Below are positions 35,959 to 44,767 of a stretch of 64,000 bases of DNA, in pieces. The stretch's first letter is position 1. The number at the start of each line of letters is the position of its first letter. The notes under the pieces are model-generated. The model saw only the letters and a list, made by a program, of their open reading frames with translations. It was not told where the DNA came from and ran no database searches. The position numbers and the translations under genes are program-made. This stretch comes from Caballeronia fortuita (GTDB taxonomy: Bacteria; Pseudomonadota; Gammaproteobacteria; Burkholderiales; Burkholderiaceae), in the NCBI RefSeq assembly GCF_001544835.2, contig NZ_FCNX02000004.1, positions 310,001 to 374,000 on the forward strand, in the 5' to 3' direction.

Positions 35959-36923
35959 ACGCGTATCCGATCGAGATCGCAGTCCCCGATATCTCGGCCC
36001 ATGCAGCGGGCAACGCGGGCGTGCCATATGTGCATACGTTCGATTCGGGCATCGACGGTCCGCACGTGATGATCAATGCGCTCACGCATGGCAACGAAGT
36101 GTGCGGCGCGATCGTCGTCGATGCCTTGTTGCGCGCCGGATTGAGGCCGCGACGCGGCAAGCTGACGCTCGCTTTCGCCAACGTCGATGCCTACGCGCGT
36201 TTCGATGCGGGCAAGCCCGATGCATCGCGCTTCGTCGATCAGGACTTCAATCGCGTGTGGACGGCGCAGGCGCTCGATGACACATCGCGCGATTCGAGCG
36301 AACTGCGCCGCGCCCGCGCGATGCGGCCTGTCATCGATACGGTGGACCTGCTGCTCGATCTTCATTCGATGCACGAGAAGAGCAAGCCGCTGATCGTCGC
36401 GGGGCCGCTCGATAAAGGCATCGATCTGTCGGCGAGGCTCGGCACGCCCGCAACGGTCATCTGCGACGAAGGCCATCCCGAGGGCCGGCGCATGCGCGAT
36501 TACGAAGGCTTTGGCGATCCGTCGAGCGGCAAGAACGCGTTGCTCATCGAATGCGGACAGCATTGGGAAGCGAGCGCGGTCACGGTCGCGCAAGACGTCA
36601 CTGCGCGCTTTCTGCTGTTGTCTGGCGTGATTGATAAGGAAGACTTGCCTGCTGGATGGATTCAGGCATCGCCGCAAGAGATGCTCGTCGTGCGCGTGAC
36701 GGAACCGGTCGTCGCGAAGAGCATGGACTTCCGCTTCGCCGACGATTACACCGGGCTCGAAGTGTTTCCTGATGCGGGCAGCGTGATTGGCTGGTCCGAT
36801 GGCGTTGCGGTTCAGACGCCGTATGACGATTGCATGCTCGTGATGCCGTCGTTGCGGCAATTGCGGCCGGGCGTGACCGTTGTACGGTTGGGGAAGATCG
36901 AACGGCGTGTTCGGGTTGCTTAG
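35955..36923 (+). CDS. Succinylglutamate desuccinylase/aspartoacylase-family Zn hydrolase
   Basis: This 322-residue zinc hydrolase of the M14-like AstE/AspA family has the first zinc ligands His and Glu in NALTHGNEVCGAIVVDALL, and the third ligand His in VDLLLDLHSMHEKSKP. Further conserved residues lie in DQDFNRVW (Arg and Asn in the substrate pocket) and the catalytic Glu region LIECGQHWE. Family members remove acyl groups from N-acyl amino acids. With a GabD-like dehydrogenase immediately upstream and coupled by ATGA overlap, it may deacylate an N-acyl amino acid taken up by the ABC transporter (inference). Confidence 0.82.
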   Translation: MNAYPIEIAVPDISAHAAGNAGVPYVHTFDSGIDGPHVMINALTHGNEVCGAIVVDALLRAGLRPRRGKLTLAFANVDAYARFDAGKPDASRFVDQDFNRVWTAQALDDTSRDSSELRRARAMRPVIDTVDLLLDLHSMHEKSKPLIVAGPLDKGIDLSARLGTPATVICDEGHPEGRRMRDYEGFGDPSSGKNALLIECGQHWEASAVTVAQDVTARFLLLSGVIDKEDLPAGWIQASPQEMLVVRVTEPVVAKSMDFRFADDYTGLEVFPDAGSVIGWSDGVAVQTPYDDCMLVMPSLRQLRPGVTVVRLGKIERRVRVA

Positions 36924-36950
36924 GGTCGCGTTGGGCGGGGGTTTTTGTTT

Positions 36951-37554
36951 GCCGGATCCCGATTTCTTTGTGGTCTATTAGCGTTGCCCCTGTGCGGGGC
37001 GGCAGTCACTTTCTTTGCTGCTGCAAAGAAAGTAACCAAAGAAAGCAGCTTTTCAAGCCCGCGGTCACACGCACGTTGAGTAGTTCTCTCGTCCGAGGCG
37101 GCACTCGCCTAAAGAGTGCCCTCACAATCCTACTCGGGCTTGGATCGCGCACGATCTGGCTAGCCATAACGCCAAAGGCACTGGTTCAGCACGAAATAGC
37201 ATCGGCACAGCGCTACGCGCTGCCGCCGGGTATGCGAAGGAAACCGACGAGAAAGAAGCGCACGCAGACCCAGACAACCGGTCGGCCGCGTAGCGGGCCG
37301 GAGCTATTTGGTGCTGAACCAACGAGCCATGCGACGCGATGCGTCAGACCGTGCGCGATCCAAGCCGGGTGATTGTGATGAGGGCACTCGTTAGGCGAGT
37401 GCCACGGTGGACGAGAGGACTACCCAACGTGCGTGTGACCGCGGGCGTATCAGAAGCTGCTTTCTTTGGTTACTTTCTTTGCAGCAGCAAAGAAAGTGAC
37501 TGCCGCCCCGCACAGGGGCAGTGCTAATAAACCACAAAGAAAACGGGATCCGGC
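36951..37554. repeat. Large palindromic repeat (~600 bp), two inverted arms with nested hairpins
   Basis: The left arm (36951 to about 37200) and right arm (about 37303-37554) are inverted copies. They run from GCCGGATCCCG at the outer ends, through CGCGGTCACACGCACGTTG and GGCTTGGATCGCGCACG, to GGTTCAGCAC and AAATAGC near the centre. Outer parts look about 90 percent identical, inner parts less. Each arm contains a perfect 11 bp hairpin, ACTTTCTTTGC with a 4-base loop (37008-37033 and 37472-37497), and a GCCCC-N5-GGGGC hairpin. Short ORFs inside (for example SHFLCCCKESNQRKQ) appear on both strands and are not genes. I know similar sequences as repetitive elements of Burkholderiaceae. It lies between convergent gene groups and may end transcription from both sides. 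Confidence 0.75.
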
Positions 37555-37734
37555 AAAAAGCCCAAAAGCAAGAAAACCCAAAACCACCAAGGGTGGCGAT
37601 ACGCTCTTCTTCGCGGCGAACACCGAAGGCACATGGGAAGTCGATGAAACCATGCGCAAGCTCTAAGTGATCTTCTAAGCGCACGATTGGATAAGCCGAT
37701 CACGCCGGCGTTGCTTCAGCCGAAAATCGAAGCG

Positions 37735-38130
37735 TCAAGCCACGCTCGCAGCACCGAACGCAAGAGCGCGTTTGCTCATGCCCGCATCGATTTCCGCGGA
37801 ACGCGCTTTTCGTCTCGCACGTTCGACGAAGGCGCTCGGCGTCATGCCGCACAATCGCTTAAAATGCCGCGCCAGATGGCTTTGATCGAAGAAGCCCACT
37901 TCCGTCGCAACGACCGATCCCGGCACGCCCGCGAGCAACAACGTCTGCGCCCGCCGCACACGCAACTCGCACAGATACTTGTACGGCGACAACCCGAATC
38001 GTTCGCGAAACACGGTGGCGAAGCGCGATACGCTCAGCGCCGAAAGATCCGCGAGTTGCGCGAGGCTCACGGTCTTGTCGAAATTGGCTTCGATATAGGC
38101 GAGCGCGTCGACCAGATTGGCTTGGCTCAT
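37735..38130 (-). CDS. Stand-alone AraC-type DNA-binding domain regulator
   Basis: This 131-residue protein is made of one AraC/XylS DNA-binding domain: first helix-turn-helix SLAQLADLSALSVSRFATVF, linker RERFGLSPYKYLCELRVRRA and second helix-turn-helix VATEVGFFDQSHLARHFKRL, then CGMTPSAFVERAR. There is no sensor domain, as in SoxS and MarA. It is the last gene of the leftward transporter/flavoenzyme operon and overlaps the preceding oxidase gene by 4 bp (ATGA), so its amount should follow that of the enzyme. It may be an autoregulator of the operon (inference). Confidence 0.82.
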   Translation of the reverse strand: MSQANLVDALAYIEANFDKTVSLAQLADLSALSVSRFATVFRERFGLSPYKYLCELRVRRAQTLLLAGVPGSVVATEVGFFDQSHLARHFKRLCGMTPSAFVERARRKARSAEIDAGMSKRALAFGAASVA

Positions 38131-39296
38131 GGCGAAGTCTCGGAGGTTAGAGATTGCGCGTGCGTCGACGAAGCGCGCTGAAACCGGCTGATGGAGAACG
38201 ACGAGAGATCGATCGGCGTACTGCCCGTATCGAGCAGTTCGGCCAGCGTTTCGCCGACACCCGGCCCGATCTGAAAGCCCGATCCGCTGAAGCCGAACGC
38301 ATAGAACAGGCCATCGGCTTTCGAACTCGGACCGATCACCGGCTCCGAGTCCGGCAGATAGCTTTCAACGCCGCTCCACACACGAATTACATGCAACGGA
38401 CGCATCGCGGGCACCATGCGGCGAAACTGCGCCATCTGCGCGATGGTGTTCGCGGGCAGCACGGATGCGCGCCGCGTGCTCGCATCGGCGGGACCGGGCG
38501 GGCCGCCGCCGAGCACGATATTGCCGCGCTCCACTTGCCGGAAATACACGCTCTCTTCCTTGATCGACGTGTACACGCCCATCGAAAACTTGAAGACGTA
38601 AGGCACGGGTTCGGTGACCGCCATTTGCGGGCCGCGCGCGACGAGCGGCACCGGCTCGCCGAATTGCGTCGATAACGTGTTGGCCCACGCGCCCGCGCAG
38701 ATCAGCACTTGCTCCGCGCGATACACGTCCCCGCTCGCACTTTCCACGCGAAAACCGCCCGGCTCCTTTTCGATGCGCACGACCTCCGTGTTCTCGACGA
38801 TGCGTGCGCCGAGCCGCGCCGCCGCACGCCCGAACGCGGGCGCGGCAAGACGCGGATTCGCATGACCGTCGAGCGGCGAAATGGATGCGGCGAGCACATC
38901 GCGGCCGAGAAACGGAAAGCGCTTGAACATGGCCGCGCCTTCGAGCACTTCGAGATCGAGATCGTGTGCGCGCGCATCGGCGGCATAGCGATGAAAGTAC
39001 TCCGCATCGTGCGCGTGATAGCACACGCGCGTATGTCCCGATGGCAGGAACTCGATGTCTTCGCCGAGCAGTTCGCGCGAACGCCGCCACGTTTGCAGCG
39101 CGCGATTCGACATCGCGAGTTGTTCGAGCGCGCGGCCTTGCCGGCGCACGCCGCCAAAGTTCACGCCGCTCGCCTGCTGTCCCGTGAGACCGCGTTCGAG
39201 CAGGATCACCGAACGCTTGCGGCGGCGCAAGAAGAAAGCGGTCGTCGTGCCGACGATGCCGCCGCCGATCACGATCACATCGGCGCGCTCGTTCAT
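38127..39296 (-). CDS. FAD-dependent DAO-family subunit (HcnC/opine oxidase beta-like)
   Basis: This 389-residue flavoprotein of the D-amino-acid oxidase (DAO) fold starts MNERADVIVIGGGIVGTTTA, with the acidic residue after the second strand in ILLERGLTGQQASGVNFGG. The C-terminal FAD motif is GLFYAFGFSGSGFQIGPGVG. It corresponds in size and pattern to the substrate-oxidising subunit of heterotrimeric enzymes: HcnC of hydrogen cyanide synthase, OoxB/NoxB of opine oxidases, and D-hydroxyproline dehydrogenase. It probably removes hydrogen from a C-N bond of an amino acid or opine. It overlaps both neighbours by 4 bp. Confidence 0.83.
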   Translation of the reverse strand: MNERADVIVIGGGIVGTTTAFFLRRRKRSVILLERGLTGQQASGVNFGGVRRQGRALEQLAMSNRALQTWRRSRELLGEDIEFLPSGHTRVCYHAHDAEYFHRYAADARAHDLDLEVLEGAAMFKRFPFLGRDVLAASISPLDGHANPRLAAPAFGRAAARLGARIVENTEVVRIEKEPGGFRVESASGDVYRAEQVLICAGAWANTLSTQFGEPVPLVARGPQMAVTEPVPYVFKFSMGVYTSIKEESVYFRQVERGNIVLGGGPPGPADASTRRASVLPANTIAQMAQFRRMVPAMRPLHVIRVWSGVESYLPDSEPVIGPSSKADGLFYAFGFSGSGFQIGPGVGETLAELLDTGSTPIDLSSFSISRFQRASSTHAQSLTSETSP

Positions 39297-40681
39297 TCGC
39301 TCGTCTCCATGTCTTCGTGCGGCGCGAGCGCCATCGGCAGCGGTTTGACCGGCGCCTGTCCGCGCAGACGTCCGACCGATTCGAGCGGCACGCACGCAGC
39401 CGCCGCGATGACTTCCGCGCCCGCATGCGCGCAGAAGCGGCCCTGGCATCGTCCCATGCCGACGCGCGAAAACGCCTTCGCGCGATTCGCCTCCTTCGCG
39501 CCCATCTCGCCCACGACGCGCCTCAGATCGCCTGCGGTAATCGCTTCGCATCGGCAAACGATGGCTTCATCGGGCAATGCGGCGGCAAAGCGCGCGGGCC
39601 ACGGAAACGCGGTGCGCAAGCCCGATGCGAAACGTGTGAAACGATGCAATTGCAAACGCAACGCGCCCGCTGCGTCTTCGTTGCTCTCGATGCCGATATC
39701 CTTCAACACCGCGAGCGCGGCAAGACGTCCCGCGTGCTCGGCTGCATCGGCACCGCGCACGCGCGCGCCATCGCCTGCGAGATAGACGCCTTTCACGTCG
39801 CTGCGGCCGTCTTCATCGGCGATGGGAAGCCATTGCTGCAACGCCTGATCGAAGCGGAACCCGCAGCCCGCGAGATCGGCGAGTTGCGTTTCCGAACGCA
39901 GGTGATAACCGAGCGCGACGGCATCGCAATCCACTTCGAGCATCGCGCCATCGGCTTGTCTGACACGCACGCCCTGCACGCCATGCTCGGACGTGCCACG
40001 AATCTCGACCGGCGTGATACCGCGATGAACCGGCACGCGCGCATCCTTCAGCACGCGCATCAACGCGATGCCCTTCTTCAACGCCGATGGAATCGCGAGC
40101 AATTGCGGCAACGCGCGCAGACGATGCGCCATCGTGGATGTGTCGAGCACGGCGGCGACCGTCGCGCCCGCCTTCACGTACTGCGCGGCGACGAGATAGA
40201 GCAGCGGTCCCGTGCCCATCATCACGACGCGCGATCCGATTGCGCAGCCCTGCGATTTCAGCGCGACCTGCGCGCCGCCCAGGCTATACGCGCCCGCATG
40301 ATGCCAGCCCGCAACCGGCATCGTCCGATCCGTCGCGCCGCTGCAAATGACGAGCGCATCGAACGCGATCTTGCGATGACGCGTGCCGCTCACCACATGC
40401 ACCGCATTCGGCTCGATGTTCCATACGAGCGTATCGGGCACGTAATCGATCTTCGGTCGCAACGCATCGAACGCTGCATGCAGCGCACGCGCGCGCCCGG
40501 CTTCGGTGCCGTACAAGGTCTCATACGTGCGCGTGAACCCTTCCGGCTGCCGACGATAAATCTGTCCGCCATCGCGCCTGCCTTCATCGATCACAATGGG
40601 ACGCAAGCCCGCTTCGACGAACGCCTGCGCCGCGCGCACGCCCGCCGGTCCCGCGCCGATCACGATCACGCTCGTGGCCAT
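39293..40681 (-). CDS. FAD/NAD-linked oxidoreductase subunit with C-terminal [2Fe-2S] (HcnB/OoxA-like)
   Basis: This 462-residue pyridine-nucleotide-disulfide-oxidoreductase fold begins VIVIGAGPAGVRAAQAFVEA. It has a second Rossmann motif, VVMMGTGPLLYLVAAQYVKA, and the Asp-FAD motif GVYLAGDGARVRG. The C-terminus carries a BFD-like iron-sulfur domain with CRCEAITAGD and GMGRCQGRFCAHAG, four cysteines. This is the pattern of HcnB and the large subunits of opine or proline dehydrogenases. It overlaps the ferredoxin-like gene upstream by 16 bp. The chosen ATG is at 40679-40681; earlier codons lie inside the upstream gene. Confidence 0.85.
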   Translation of the reverse strand: MATSVIVIGAGPAGVRAAQAFVEAGLRPIVIDEGRRDGGQIYRRQPEGFTRTYETLYGTEAGRARALHAAFDALRPKIDYVPDTLVWNIEPNAVHVVSGTRHRKIAFDALVICSGATDRTMPVAGWHHAGAYSLGGAQVALKSQGCAIGSRVVMMGTGPLLYLVAAQYVKAGATVAAVLDTSTMAHRLRALPQLLAIPSALKKGIALMRVLKDARVPVHRGITPVEIRGTSEHGVQGVRVRQADGAMLEVDCDAVALGYHLRSETQLADLAGCGFRFDQALQQWLPIADEDGRSDVKGVYLAGDGARVRGADAAEHAGRLAALAVLKDIGIESNEDAAGALRLQLHRFTRFASGLRTAFPWPARFAAALPDEAIVCRCEAITAGDLRRVVGEMGAKEANRAKAFSRVGMGRCQGRFCAHAGAEVIAAAACVPLESVGRLRGQAPVKPLPMALAPHEDMETSE

Positions 40682-40977
40682 ACGCCCTCCGCCGCCGAAA
40701 GACGCGTGACGATCGACATGCCTTCGACCGCCTGCGTCGTGCATGCGCGCACGCGATCGCCGCTTTCGGTCCACACCCAGCAGTCCTGGCACGCGCCCAT
40801 CACGCAGAATCCCGCGCGGCGGCCATCGCCGAATTCGGAATCGCGCAAGGCTTCCTGCGATGTGAGCAGCGCGACCATCAACGTATCGCCTTCGGCTGCG
40901 AGCGCGCGCTTGCCGTCGATGACGATATCGAACATCCTGCGCCCCGTCTCCGCGACTCTCACGAAACGTCCGCTCAT
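40666..40977 (-). CDS. Small [2Fe-2S] subunit (HcnA/sarcosine-oxidase-alpha N-domain type)
   Basis: This 103-residue protein has a plant-type ferredoxin fold. It has a beta-grasp start (FDIVIDGKRALAAEGDTLMV) and cluster cysteines in GFCVMGACQDCWVWTESGDR with the fourth in VRACTTQAV. HcnA is similarly about 104 residues, and the fold also forms the N-terminus of sarcosine oxidase alpha. It would shuttle electrons among the flavoprotein subunits encoded next. It overlaps the ABC ATPase gene by 4 bp (ATGA), a strong sign that transport and oxidation belong together. Confidence 0.84.
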   Translation of the reverse strand: MSGRFVRVAETGRRMFDIVIDGKRALAAEGDTLMVALLTSQEALRDSEFGDGRRAGFCVMGACQDCWVWTESGDRVRACTTQAVEGMSIVTRLSAAEGVWPRA

Positions 40978-42809
40978 GCCGTCACCGTTTCGATCGACTG
41001 CATGCGCGCGAGATCGCCGGCGCTGTGATGACAAAGAATCTGCGCGCCCGATGGCAAGGTCTTCTTCGCGGGCGGCGTCACGTTGCACTTGCCGTCGATG
41101 CGCGCAGCACAACGCGAACGGAAGCTACACAGCTCGGGCACATCGCTTTCGGGGCCGAGCGCGGGCAATGCGCCGAGCGCCATTGCGCGGCGCGAATCGA
41201 GCCAGCCGGGACGCAGCGCGGGCACCGAATCGACGAGCAAGCCCGTATAAGGGTGATACGGCGGACGCGAAAGCGCATCGCGCTGGCCCGCTTCGACGCA
41301 CTGGCCCGCATACAGCACGATGACTTCATCGCAGATCGCCCGCACCGTCGAGATGTCGTGGCTGATGAACATGTACGACACGTTCAGTTCGCGGCGCAAT
41401 TCCGCGAGCAGATCGAGGATGGCCGCGCCGACGACCGTATCGAGCGCGGACGTGACTTCATCGCAAAGAATGAGTTCGGGATTCGCCGCGAGCGCACGCG
41501 CGAGATTCACGCGCTGCTTCTGTCCGCCCGAAAGACCGCCCGGCTGACGCTTCGCGATCGATGCGGGGAGCTTCACGAGATCGAGCAGTTCGAGCATGCG
41601 CTTTTGCGCTTGGGCACCGCGCAGGCCGTGATAGAAATTCATCGGCCGTGCGAGAATGTCGGCGATGGTGCGGCTCGGGTTCAGCGCGGTATCCGCGTTC
41701 TGAAACACGATCTGCACACGCCGGTACTGCTCCAGCGTGCGCGCCGACAACTTCGCGGGCAAGGGCTTGCCGTCGAGCAGCACGTCGCCGCGCGCGCGTT
41801 CGACGAGGCCCGCGATCACACGCGCGAGCGTCGTCTTGCCCGAGCCCGATTCGCCGATCACGCCGAGCGTGCTGCCGCGCGCGATCTTTAGACTCACGTC
41901 GTCGAGCACGCGCACGGCGGGCACGCCGTGCGCGTCGACGCGTCCATAGCCCGCGCTCAGATTGCGTATCTCGAGCAGCGGGACGGCGCGTGCCGCATCG
42001 GGCGTTGCGAGTTCCACTTCCGGGCGGCGCGTTGCGGCGAGCAACTGACGCGTGTATTCGTCGGCGGGCGCATCGAGCACTTGCGCGGTCGTGCCGTTCT
42101 CGCGCACGCGTCCGCCGTTCAACACGACGATGCGATCCGCCATCTGCGCGACCACCGCGAGATCGTGCGATACGTACACGGCCGTCGTGCCGAGTTCGCG
42201 CACCACGCTCTTGAACGCGGCGAGCACTTCGATTTGCGTGGTCACATCGAGCGCGGTGGTCGGCTCGTCGAACACGACGACGGCGGGATCGGTGATGAGC
42301 GCCATCGCCGCCATCAAACGCTGCAACTGGCCACCCGACACCTGATGCGGATATCTGTCGCCGATGCTCTCGGGATTCGGCAACGCAAGCGAGCGAAACA
42401 GGCCGATAGCTTTCTGACGCGCCGCGGCGGGCGTCATGAGCTTGTGCAGCAGCGCGGGCTCGGTGACCTGATCCATGATCGTGCGCGCCGGATTGAAGCC
42501 CGCCGATGCGCTCTGCGCGACATACGCGATCGTGCGCGCACGCAGCGCGCGGCGGCCCTTCGCGTCGAGCGACAATACATCCGTAGCGCCGATCTTCACC
42601 GAGCCGCCCGCGATCGAACATCCGCCGCGCGCATAGCCGAGCAGCGCGAGCGCGATGGTCGTCTTGCCCGAGCCCGACTCGCCGATCAGCGCGAGCACTT
42701 CGCCCTTCTTCACGTTGAAGTCGACGTCCTTCACGATCTCGACGACGGGATCCGGCGCCGCGCCCGCGACAACGCGCAAGCCTTTCACTTCGATCATGTT
42801 CGTCGTCAT
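40974..42809 (-). CDS. Fused dipeptide-type ABC transporter ATPase (DppD-DppF fusion)
   Basis: This 611-residue protein has two complete ATPase modules. The first has Walker A GESGSGKTT near residue 46, signature VSGGQLQRLMAA and Walker B VVVFDEPTTALD. The second has Walker A GESGSGKTT near residue 320, signature LSGGQKQRVNLARAL and Walker B LILCDEVTSALD. The C-terminal oligopeptide-type extension with cysteines (ELCSFRSRCAARIDGKCNV) is present. It energises uptake through the two permeases encoded upstream. The fusion of the two ATPases into one chain is common in this transporter class. It overlaps both neighbours by 4 bp. Confidence 0.9.
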   Translation of the reverse strand: MTTNMIEVKGLRVVAGAAPDPVVEIVKDVDFNVKKGEVLALIGESGSGKTTIALALLGYARGGCSIAGGSVKIGATDVLSLDAKGRRALRARTIAYVAQSASAGFNPARTIMDQVTEPALLHKLMTPAAARQKAIGLFRSLALPNPESIGDRYPHQVSGGQLQRLMAAMALITDPAVVVFDEPTTALDVTTQIEVLAAFKSVVRELGTTAVYVSHDLAVVAQMADRIVVLNGGRVRENGTTAQVLDAPADEYTRQLLAATRRPEVELATPDAARAVPLLEIRNLSAGYGRVDAHGVPAVRVLDDVSLKIARGSTLGVIGESGSGKTTLARVIAGLVERARGDVLLDGKPLPAKLSARTLEQYRRVQIVFQNADTALNPSRTIADILARPMNFYHGLRGAQAQKRMLELLDLVKLPASIAKRQPGGLSGGQKQRVNLARALAANPELILCDEVTSALDTVVGAAILDLLAELRRELNVSYMFISHDISTVRAICDEVIVLYAGQCVEAGQRDALSRPPYHPYTGLLVDSVPALRPGWLDSRRAMALGALPALGPESDVPELCSFRSRCAARIDGKCNVTPPAKKTLPSGAQILCHHSAGDLARMQSIETVTA

Positions 42810-43738
42810 TGGCCACCTCCATGCGAACGCGCGCCATGACGACGCAAGCTGTCGATTAGCAGATTCACGCCGACGGTCAGCGTCGCGATGGCGACAGCCG
42901 GCATCAGCACGGCGGGCGCGCCTTCTGCAAGCCCGCCGATGTTCTCGCGCACGAGCGAGCCCCAGTCCGCGTTCGGCGGCTGCACGCCGAGACCGAGAAA
43001 GCTCAGGCCCGAGAGCAGCAACACGATGAACACGAAGCGCAGGCCGAAATCCGCGAGCATCGGATGAATCATGTTGGGCAGCACTTCCACACGCGCGATA
43101 TAGAAGAGCTTCTCGCCGCGCGCCTTCGCGACCTGCACGTATTCGAGCGTCATGATGTTGACCGCGAGCGAGCGCGAAATGCGGAACGCGCCGGGGATGT
43201 AGGCGAGCGCGGCGACCATCATCAGCATCGGAATGGACGAGCCGAATGCCGCGATCACGACGAGCGCGAGAATCTTGCTCGGGATCGAGATGAGCGCATC
43301 GAACAGACGGCTCAGCACTTCATCGACCCATTGTCCCGACACGGCGGCGACGAGACCGAAGAACGTGCCGATGAGGCTCGCGGCGAGTGTCGCGGCGAGC
43401 GCGAGACCGACCGTGTATTGCGTGCCGTAGAGAATGCGGCTCAGCATGTCGCGGCCGAGATAATCGGTGCCGAGCAGATGCGCCGCGCTGAACGAGGCGA
43501 AAATTTCCGTCGACGTGAACGCGCCGCCTTTATACGGCGCGACGACGGGTCCGACGAACGCGACCACGAGCCAGAACACGACGATGAAAAGGCCGATCAG
43601 CCCCAGCACCGAAAAGCGGCTGACGAGGCGGCTCAACCGTCCGCGCCTGACGGCGACGTGCGCCTGCTCCTGAGGCGCATCGCCGGGAGGTTGATCGTAT
43701 AGCACGGTCGTGGCGTGAGAAGAGACGTTCCGATTCAT
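42806..43738 (-). CDS. Dipeptide/opine-type ABC transporter permease (DppC-like)
   Basis: This 310-residue inner-membrane permease of the DppC/OppC type has a cytoplasmic N-tail and one membrane helix (LGLIGLFIVVFWLVVAFVGP). Next is the periplasmic GTDYLGRDMLSRILYGTQYT signature, and the permease domain has five further helices. The ATPase-coupling EAA loop is YVQVAKARGEKLFYIARVEV. The C-terminal SGLSFLGLGVQPPNADWGSL motif is typical. The start at 43736-43738 overlaps the DppB-like stop by 4 bp. Confidence 0.89.
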   Translation of the reverse strand: MNRNVSSHATTVLYDQPPGDAPQEQAHVAVRRGRLSRLVSRFSVLGLIGLFIVVFWLVVAFVGPVVAPYKGGAFTSTEIFASFSAAHLLGTDYLGRDMLSRILYGTQYTVGLALAATLAASLIGTFFGLVAAVSGQWVDEVLSRLFDALISIPSKILALVVIAAFGSSIPMLMMVAALAYIPGAFRISRSLAVNIMTLEYVQVAKARGEKLFYIARVEVLPNMIHPMLADFGLRFVFIVLLLSGLSFLGLGVQPPNADWGSLVRENIGGLAEGAPAVLMPAVAIATLTVGVNLLIDSLRRHGARSHGGGQ

Positions 43739-44691
43739 CGTTGACGCAGCCTCGGGTTGGAGACGATCTGAGCCAGATCGGCGATGAGCACGAGCGCGAG
43801 ATAGGCCGCACAGAACACCATCACGCAGCCCTGCACGAGCGGCATGTCGCGATTGGTGACGGCATCGACCATGAGGCTCGCGAGACCGGGATAGTTGAAG
43901 ATCGATTCGACGATCACCACGCCGCCGAAGAGATACGACAGCGACAGCGCAACCGCATTCGCAATCGGTCCGATCGTGTTCGGCAACACATGCCGCAACA
44001 CGACGCGCACCGGCGACGCGCCCTTCAACAACGCCATTTCTACATACGACGCATTGAGCTGATCGAGCACCGCCGCGCGCGTCATGCGCGCCATCTGCGC
44101 GACGATCACGCAGCAGAGCGTCATCACGGGCATCGCATAGGTGCGCACGAGCGCGCCGAACGAAGAGACATCCGACAGATACGAGAGCGCCGGCAGCCAG
44201 CGCAGCTTCACCGCGAAGATCAGGACGGCGATGGTCGCGACGAGAAACTCGGGCACCGCCACCGTCGACAGCGTGAGCACGTTGAGCGCGCGATCGACGA
44301 GCGAGCCGCGATACATCGCCGACAGAATGCCGATGAACAACGCGACCGGCACCGACACCAGCGCGGTCAATCCCGCGAGCACGAGCGAATTCGGCAGGCG
44401 CGTGGCGATGAGTTCGCTGACCGGCAGATTGTTCGACAGCGACGTGCCGAAGTTGCCCGTCACGACATGCAGCAGCCATTGGAAATAGCGGGTGACGGCG
44501 GGCTGATCGAGGCCGAACTGATGACGCAGCGCGGCAACCTGCTCGGGCGTCGCCGCCTGGCCGAGCGCCTGCTGCGCGGCATCGCCGGGCAAGAGGCCGG
44601 TGATGCCGAACACGACCATCGACACGATCAGGAGCGTGAGCAGCGCGAGGCCGAGGCGCGCGGCGACGAGTCGTTGCGCATGAGCTTTCAT
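43735..44691 (-). CDS. Dipeptide/opine-type ABC transporter permease (DppB-like)
   Basis: This 318-residue DppB-type permease has the first helix ALLTLLIVSMVVFGITGLLP and the segment ALRHQFGLDQPAVTRYFQWL, followed by NFGTSL, the usual phrase before the permease domain. The EAA coupling loop is YVEMALLKGASPVRVVLRHV and the last part YPGLASLMVDAVTNRDMPLV matches the family well. It is separated from the binding protein gene by 76 bp containing a stable hairpin, a common arrangement that allows more binding protein than permease. Confidence 0.89.
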   Translation of the reverse strand: MKAHAQRLVAARLGLALLTLLIVSMVVFGITGLLPGDAAQQALGQAATPEQVAALRHQFGLDQPAVTRYFQWLLHVVTGNFGTSLSNNLPVSELIATRLPNSLVLAGLTALVSVPVALFIGILSAMYRGSLVDRALNVLTLSTVAVPEFLVATIAVLIFAVKLRWLPALSYLSDVSSFGALVRTYAMPVMTLCCVIVAQMARMTRAAVLDQLNASYVEMALLKGASPVRVVLRHVLPNTIGPIANAVALSLSYLFGGVVIVESIFNYPGLASLMVDAVTNRDMPLVQGCVMVFCAAYLALVLIADLAQIVSNPRLRQR

Positions 44692-44726
44692 CGGATATAC
44701 GCCTCTCTCTCGTTGAAGGTTTGATT

Positions 44727-44750
44727 GCGCGCCACGAAGCCGTGGCGCGC
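44727..44750 (-). other. Intercistronic hairpin between binding protein and permease genes
   Basis: GCGCGCCACG and CGTGGCGCGC form a perfect 10 bp stem around AAGC. It stands just downstream of the binding-protein stop. Such structures in ABC operons stabilise the upstream message and reduce read-through, so the binding protein is made in excess. No T-run follows on the minus strand, so it is not a full terminator. Confidence 0.55.
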
Positions 44751-44767
44751 GCGCTGCTAAAGCGCAC

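Noticed and set aside
33706..36027. Long open frame (773 codons) on the minus strand opposite the ttuC-like and GabD-like genes
   Set aside because: It mirrors two strongly supported enzymes; its composition is that of a GC-skew shadow and it has no recognisable family.
36830..37684. Several ORFs within and beside the palindromic repeat, with peptides such as SHFLCCCKESNQRKQ
   Set aside because: The same peptide arises from both arms because they are inverted copies; these are repeat-derived frames, not genes.
38127..40977. Calling the three-subunit flavoenzyme a true hydrogen cyanide synthase (hcnABC)
   Set aside because: Sizes and order fit, but linkage to an ABC importer, an AraC domain and amine-catabolism genes suits an opine or amino-acid dehydrogenase better; sequence by eye cannot separate the two.
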